A program made the translations under genes and the position numbers. A stretch of 64,000 bases of DNA from Trogon surrucura (taxonomy: Eukaryota > Chordata > Aves > Trogoniformes > Trogonidae), in NCBI GenBank assembly GCA_020746105.1, contig CM036618.1, positions 20,402,501-20,466,500 of the forward strand, read 5' to 3'. Below the pieces are notes generated by a model. That model searched no databases, had not been told where the DNA came from, and saw nothing but the letters and a program-made list of their open reading frames with translations. Of this stretch, positions 59,196-64,000 are shown piece by piece (the first letter of the stretch is position 1; every line of letters starts with the position of its first letter).

Positions 59196-60479
59196 CCAAA
59201 ATAAATACATAGACACAAGCAACAGAGAACTCAGAAGACAGATTCAACAAGAAATTGCTACATTTTAATATAAATGAATCTAGTAAATATAAGTGAATTT
59301 TCTCTACTACCGCAGGGAATACTGATGAAGATGCAAGATCTAAGATATGTAGGAGGTGTGAACACTTATATGACATGGCATAGTAATAAAAGATTTTCAA
59401 ACTATTAATTGCACTTTACATGTGCTAAGGGGATGTAAATACCTGATGTGTTTAATACCTGAATCAAAATTTTGAACACTCAAAGGGATGTACTGAAAAC
59501 AGTAACAGATTTAGTGATTATTTTGATGTTACAGTTTAAGTTCCATCTGTTGATTTTCTTCCCTATGTGATTGCTCTTTTAGCTATTTTAAAAATACTCT
59601 GAAGTTCAAGTTAGATACTTTTTAAATATGTTCAGATATCCTAATAAGAAGGTAATCACTTTAATCATATGCAAAAGTAGCCCTCTATTAAAGCTGCAAT
59701 TGTTTATTCTATCATTCACCACAGTTTTTATTGAACATACAGAGGTTCTCCAACAGTGGAGTTCAATGTTTGAGATGGAGAAGACAACATGCTGTTGCTA
59801 AGACTCTGCTCAGAAGGTATAGAACCCCATTCAATCACACAGCCAGCAGAATACAGCAATCTCCCCATTTTTTCACCCCTCCAAAGTACACTGCTATGGC
59901 AGCTGCCCAGCTCAGCTGAGAGCTCCAGGGAGCCCCTGGCATAATGCACAGCACAATGAGGGGAGAAGCACTTAGAGCCAGGGCCCTTCCTGGCAGGGCT
60001 CTACCAGCAGCTCCATCTCTCTAGTTCAAAAGAGTTTGATGTTGAAGTTCTCTAGGTCATCCACAATATAATAAACAGTATTGAGTCAACAATTTGAGCC
60101 TTACTATTCAACCAATAGCAGGTTTCCTCACGTAGATATGGTACATGCCATGCCAGGCGCTCACAAATAACTTGTGAAATAGCAGGGGCAAAGAAGATCA
60201 TTGGAAGGAGGCAGAAGTGGTAAATTCATTCTGTTCTGGGGAGGAAAATATATTGTTGTCAGCATGACCACAATACTTAATCCTAGGGGTAGAGAAGGAT
60301 CCCTGCTACATCCGCTAGCTTGCATGTAGTCCTACTGCTTATAAGAGCAGCAGTTCAACAACAGAGAAGTAGCCTTGCTGAAAAAAGGGAGTATTTTCTG
60401 CATGTTTCATTTATGCCTGGTACATTCAGCTCCATTCACCAGTTTGCTGCTGTCCTTCTGTTCATTTATATATAGGCGT

Positions 60480-60625
60480 AAGTCACGGGTTAGGGCTGGG
60501 CCGGTCATTAAACATGGACAGACGCTGTCTAACCCGCTCTTCCCCCCCCAAAACGGGAAGGAAAAGGGAATGAGGCAGAGAGACTCACAGGTTTTTAAGT
60601 GTAATATAACAGGAGAGAACAGGTG
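60480..60625 (-). mobile_element. Possible ERV LTR fragment
   Basis: A compact CpG-containing block (five CpG in about 75 bp near 60485-60555) in CpG-poor surroundings. On the minus strand CTTAAAAACCTGTGAGTCTC and TCTGCCTCATTCCC are followed by a G-rich tract and CGGCCCAGCCCTAACCCGTG. The layout, a polyadenylation-like AT block then a pyrimidine-rich block, resembles an R-U5 segment of an endogenous retroviral LTR. No gag, pol or env frame is present and the ends were not located. Tentative. Confidence 0.35.
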
Positions 60626-63600
60626 CTTCCAGTGCTTCAAATCACTCTTTAGCATAGTGCTACACTGGAAAATCTGGACAGATGTGGCATTACTACAATC
60701 ATCGTTCTTCATTAAGTGTATCCAAAATAATGCTGTTGTTGTTGGTTGATGCATCCCTCTGTGTAAAAGCATTAAGCTAATGCAGGATTAATACAAAGGG
60801 TGGACCATCTAAGACTGCTGGGGACAAGTAAACAGTCACGCACATCAAGACACTTTTGTTATAAAAATCTTAGCTGAAAGGAAGAGAAAGGAAGTGATAG
60901 AACTGACCATTACGTTGTCTCCTTTCCCACTGCAGGAGACAGCATCAGGCCAGGGATGAGTTCTGATGTGGCTGACAGAATGAACAGGAGTATTCAATAC
61001 CAACGTGAAACTTAGGGCATACTATGTTTTCTGGATCTGGGTAATATATCTATATTTATTAAAGTACTACAGTGTCGGCCTCTGTCCTCTGCAGCTTACT
61101 TTACTGTAAAAGTTTTTTTTAAAAATGAGGTTGTTGACAGTGTAAGCCAACTGGGTGCTGCTGCCTTACTGGTCAACAAAGTGGACCATTCTCGTCCATG
61201 AGTTTGGTAACAAAAAGACCAAGAAAAAACAGCAACAATAACAAAACCTAAAACCTAAGAAGAGAGTCTTAAGAAGAAAGCAGTTTGCATACTGCTTCAG
61301 CAGTAACTGGAGATTAGTCCTTGACAGAGAAGTTCAGATTGTAAGGAGCAAACTGTCTTCCCCAGCCAAGGATGCAGCTGACAGCACTGACTCAAATTAA
61401 AAAATCTTGCAGGGAGGTGAAAAAAAAAGAAAAAAAAGAGACTTACATAAACGTAAGTTCCATGTAAATTGGTCTGTTTTATCCCTTTGCTTGCCATTAC
61501 AGAACTTCTTGAATGAATAAATAATATTTTGTTTTGAAGATTTGAGGTTTGAATAACTTTAATCAATCACTGACATGGTCTCCTGGAAGAAAAGAACTTG
61601 CAAGTGCACAAGGCACGTAGGCCTAGTGGAATAACAGATGGGACAGGCTGCAAGAGCAAAGTTACCTGTGCTTTTCAGACAAACGCGGTATCGCTTTGCT
61701 TATATGCTGAGCAGATACACATTCTCACTGTCCATGCCCTGAGCTGTGTAGAGGCTCTTGCGTAGGTCTCAGTTCCCACTGTTTTCTCAAGCTTATTTCC
61801 TCAGGTGTGACACTGCACAAACCCAGTATATCTGCTGGTGGTGTGAAACACAGGCAAAACAAGCTGGTATCTGACTGCAGAATAGTGCATTGACATACCT
61901 CAGTAGTGACTGGGCCACATGTTTTAGATCAAAGTGGAGAGAAGATAACAAAGTTTACCCCTAAAGAGATGTTCTTAGAAGCAACCAGAGGAGTGTAAAT
62001 TGTTGCTGCTGTTCTCACCATGACATGTGAACTTTGAATCACTTTGAAGAATGGAGTTACAAGGTAAATATCTTAATGGGCTTTTTAAAAAGAGAAGTTT
62101 AGAATATAGCATTCTGTTTCAAAATTTATAACTTGATTTGTGAAACCTTCCTTCACAATAATTGCTCATTCAAATTCAACTGTTAAGGAAGAGCACAAAG
62201 TGCAACTATCTCTCAAACCTGCAATGCAGAACAGCTCATCAAACCAATTTCATTTGTCCTGTGCTTAGTGTGATAGAAGTTAGAAAGAAACCTGACTTTA
62301 ACTTGGGAAACAATTATTGAGATTACATCATCAGCCATTGGAAGGGGGCTGTTCTGGCTTTGTCTACAGTCTGTAATTATCCTGAAATGTGGTATCTGTC
62401 ATCAGGAAGCTCTCTACAGTACATCCTGCTCACAGGTGTCCTGTGGCAGTCAGCACTTCGTCGTCCTACTGATGATGTGCTGACTGGCAATGCTCACAAG
62501 CATGGCTGTGCTGTCCCACTCCTTCCTCTTTGCACTTCATTTATTTTACTCTGAGCCTGATTTCTGAGTGCAGGGACATGGCTCATCCAGCAGAACTTCC
62601 AGAGCCCACGAGAATATCAATTCTCTCTCAACAGATGTGCATTTTAAACATTGTGCTGATGTCTTCAAGCTCTAGCACAAGGCTCAGATGGAATTTTTTA
62701 AGAAGATAAAGGAATAAAAAAAAGGTCAGAATCAGGGCTAGGGCCTGGGACCCTGATCTGGACTTCCTTGTCCAACCCAGGAGCAGGAGGATGAGGAAGA
62801 ATGTTCTTCAGAAAATTCATTCACTCCATGGAAAATTGATGTTCCTTGGAAAGAGACAGAGGGAAGGAGGAGGAAGGAAAAGGACAAGCGGAGAGCGTTG
62901 TTTCCCAAAAAGGCAAAGATTTCCCTGAGAGCTAAAGAACATACTTATAAATTCACGTAGGATGTAGGGGCAGGGCTTTGATTCAGACCTACTTTTCATT
63001 TTCTGAATAAAACTCCGTCTTTAACATATTTCTACCAGGCCTGAACAGAGAAATATTCAAATACAGTTCTGATTAAAGCTACCTGTGAAGTAAGAAAACC
63101 CTTGCTGCATAAGACAGAAACTTTTACCAGGACCTCACAATCTTCTGGTTATGCTGCTGAAAACATTGAATTTATTGTTTATAAGCTGTTACAGTTTGAA
63201 ATATGACATGGATACTGAATAGTCGTTATAAGAATTCACCGCCGATTCTGTATTTGAGTAAGACAAGCAATACATTCTATGAGATTTATGGTCTAGATGG
63301 TGCATTAATATTATTTTAATTCCTCTTTAGTTCAGTTCCTGGTCATAGACCACAAACCGTTTACCTTAGACATTGCCAAAACACAAAACAAAATGCTGTT
63401 CCAAAACACTTGCAATTTGAACATAAAGTAAATCACAGTAGACAGACTAGTAGTCACAGAGATTCAGAAGAAGGGTCAAAAAGCCACACAGACGGTAGCT
63501 GAGAAGTGATTTGGTCCCAGTACAATCTCCAGAGAATCCTTGTTCTGTTAATTGCAGGAACTGAAACATATGATCTATATTTATCTGGGTGCTATTTTGA

Positions 63601-64000
63601 GTATCACTTATAATGCTGGATCTTTTCATTAATCTCTGTTTACAACATGTCATATTCCATAGTGTGGCATGCTTCAAAATGAAAACCCTTTTCCTTCAAA
63701 AAAGCATTGTTTCAAGACCCCCTGTATTTGGATCAGGAGTGTGTTCTGGAAAGAGTACTGTAGCCAAGAGGACTTTAACCTTTTCGTCCTGAAACTAACA
63801 TATGGTTTAGAGAAATTTAAATGTAATCACTTGCAGGCAATGCTGCCAAAAATTGTCTATCAATTAACGCTGGGAAAGGGAGAAGAAGTTAGAAATTAAC
63901 TTGATGAGACTTAAGCTCTGACCAGGAATCAGTCTTGGGAGATAGCTACCGCTTTCGTTATATGTATTTGTAACATCAGAAAGTACTTTAGTTCTCATTA
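60626..64000. other. Unassigned non-coding DNA
   Basis: No gene or transposon was recognised. 61560-62560 is less AT-rich than average. Frames at 62360-62554 plus and 63447-63677 minus have no supporting context. Confidence 0.45.

Larger units (their letters stand above)
57281..60479. other. AT-rich non-coding DNA with A-tracts
   Basis: Contains A25 (58258-58282) and A16 (59180-59195). 58720-59040 and 59730-60060 are less AT-rich, with a 103-codon minus frame at 58722-59033 that matches nothing recognised. Confidence 0.45.

Noticed and set aside
60480-60500. GGGTTAGGG as an interstitial telomere repeat
   Set aside because: A single repeat unit; no tandem array.

Overview
The window reads as non-coding DNA from a sauropsid, most likely a bird. 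The main evidence is at least ten recognisable copies or pieces of CR1, the LINE family that dominates bird genomes. Several end in the CR1 tail, imperfect tandem copies of an octamer like TTCTATGA. SINEs, L1 elements and obvious DNA transposons were not seen. Base composition is AT-rich throughout, CpG is scarce, and no reading frame outside transposon relics exceeds about 140 codons. No complete gene, tRNA, rRNA or CRISPR array was found, and nothing bacterial or viral of recent origin. The species, the chromosome, and whether this is an intron or a gene desert cannot be told from the sequence.

Layout. 0-8.5 kb is plain AT-rich sequence with a G-quadruplex-type C tract (2662-2690) and a plus-strand CR1 with reverse-transcriptase remains (3455-4257). 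A minus-strand CR1 with an unbroken 178-codon C-terminal frame lies at 8544-9168. 9-33 kb is mostly unassigned and holds a plus CR1 (20660-21034), a rearranged minus CR1 (24032-24350), a short tail fragment (25112-25186), and two faint ancient CR1 pieces (26390-26550, 30338-30468). 33.6-41.8 kb is dense in LINE relics: two young plus CR1 ends, an ancient CR1 apparently split by one of them, two large ancient CR1 copies in opposite orientation, and a probable RTE-type LINE remnant (41313-41740). 45.6-46.5 kb holds a CR1 tail and a minus CR1 with a 63-bp plus-strand CR1 tail inserted inside it. 56.0-57.3 kb carries a very old minus-strand CR1/L3-like LINE. Around 60.5 kb lies a small CpG-rich block that may be an LTR fragment.

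Possible genes. A few stretches look like single coding exons flanked by splice-like signals, chiefly 49840-50018 and 43148-43284 on the minus strand, and a phase-compatible pair at 33454-33505 and 34144-34250 on the plus strand. None matches a protein I recognise, and in 64 kb of AT-rich DNA such stretches can arise by chance, so confidence is low.

No undescribed biological system is evident. The observations most worth checking are the RTE-like relic, the CR1-in-CR1 nests, the candidate exons, and a few long perfect inverted repeats.
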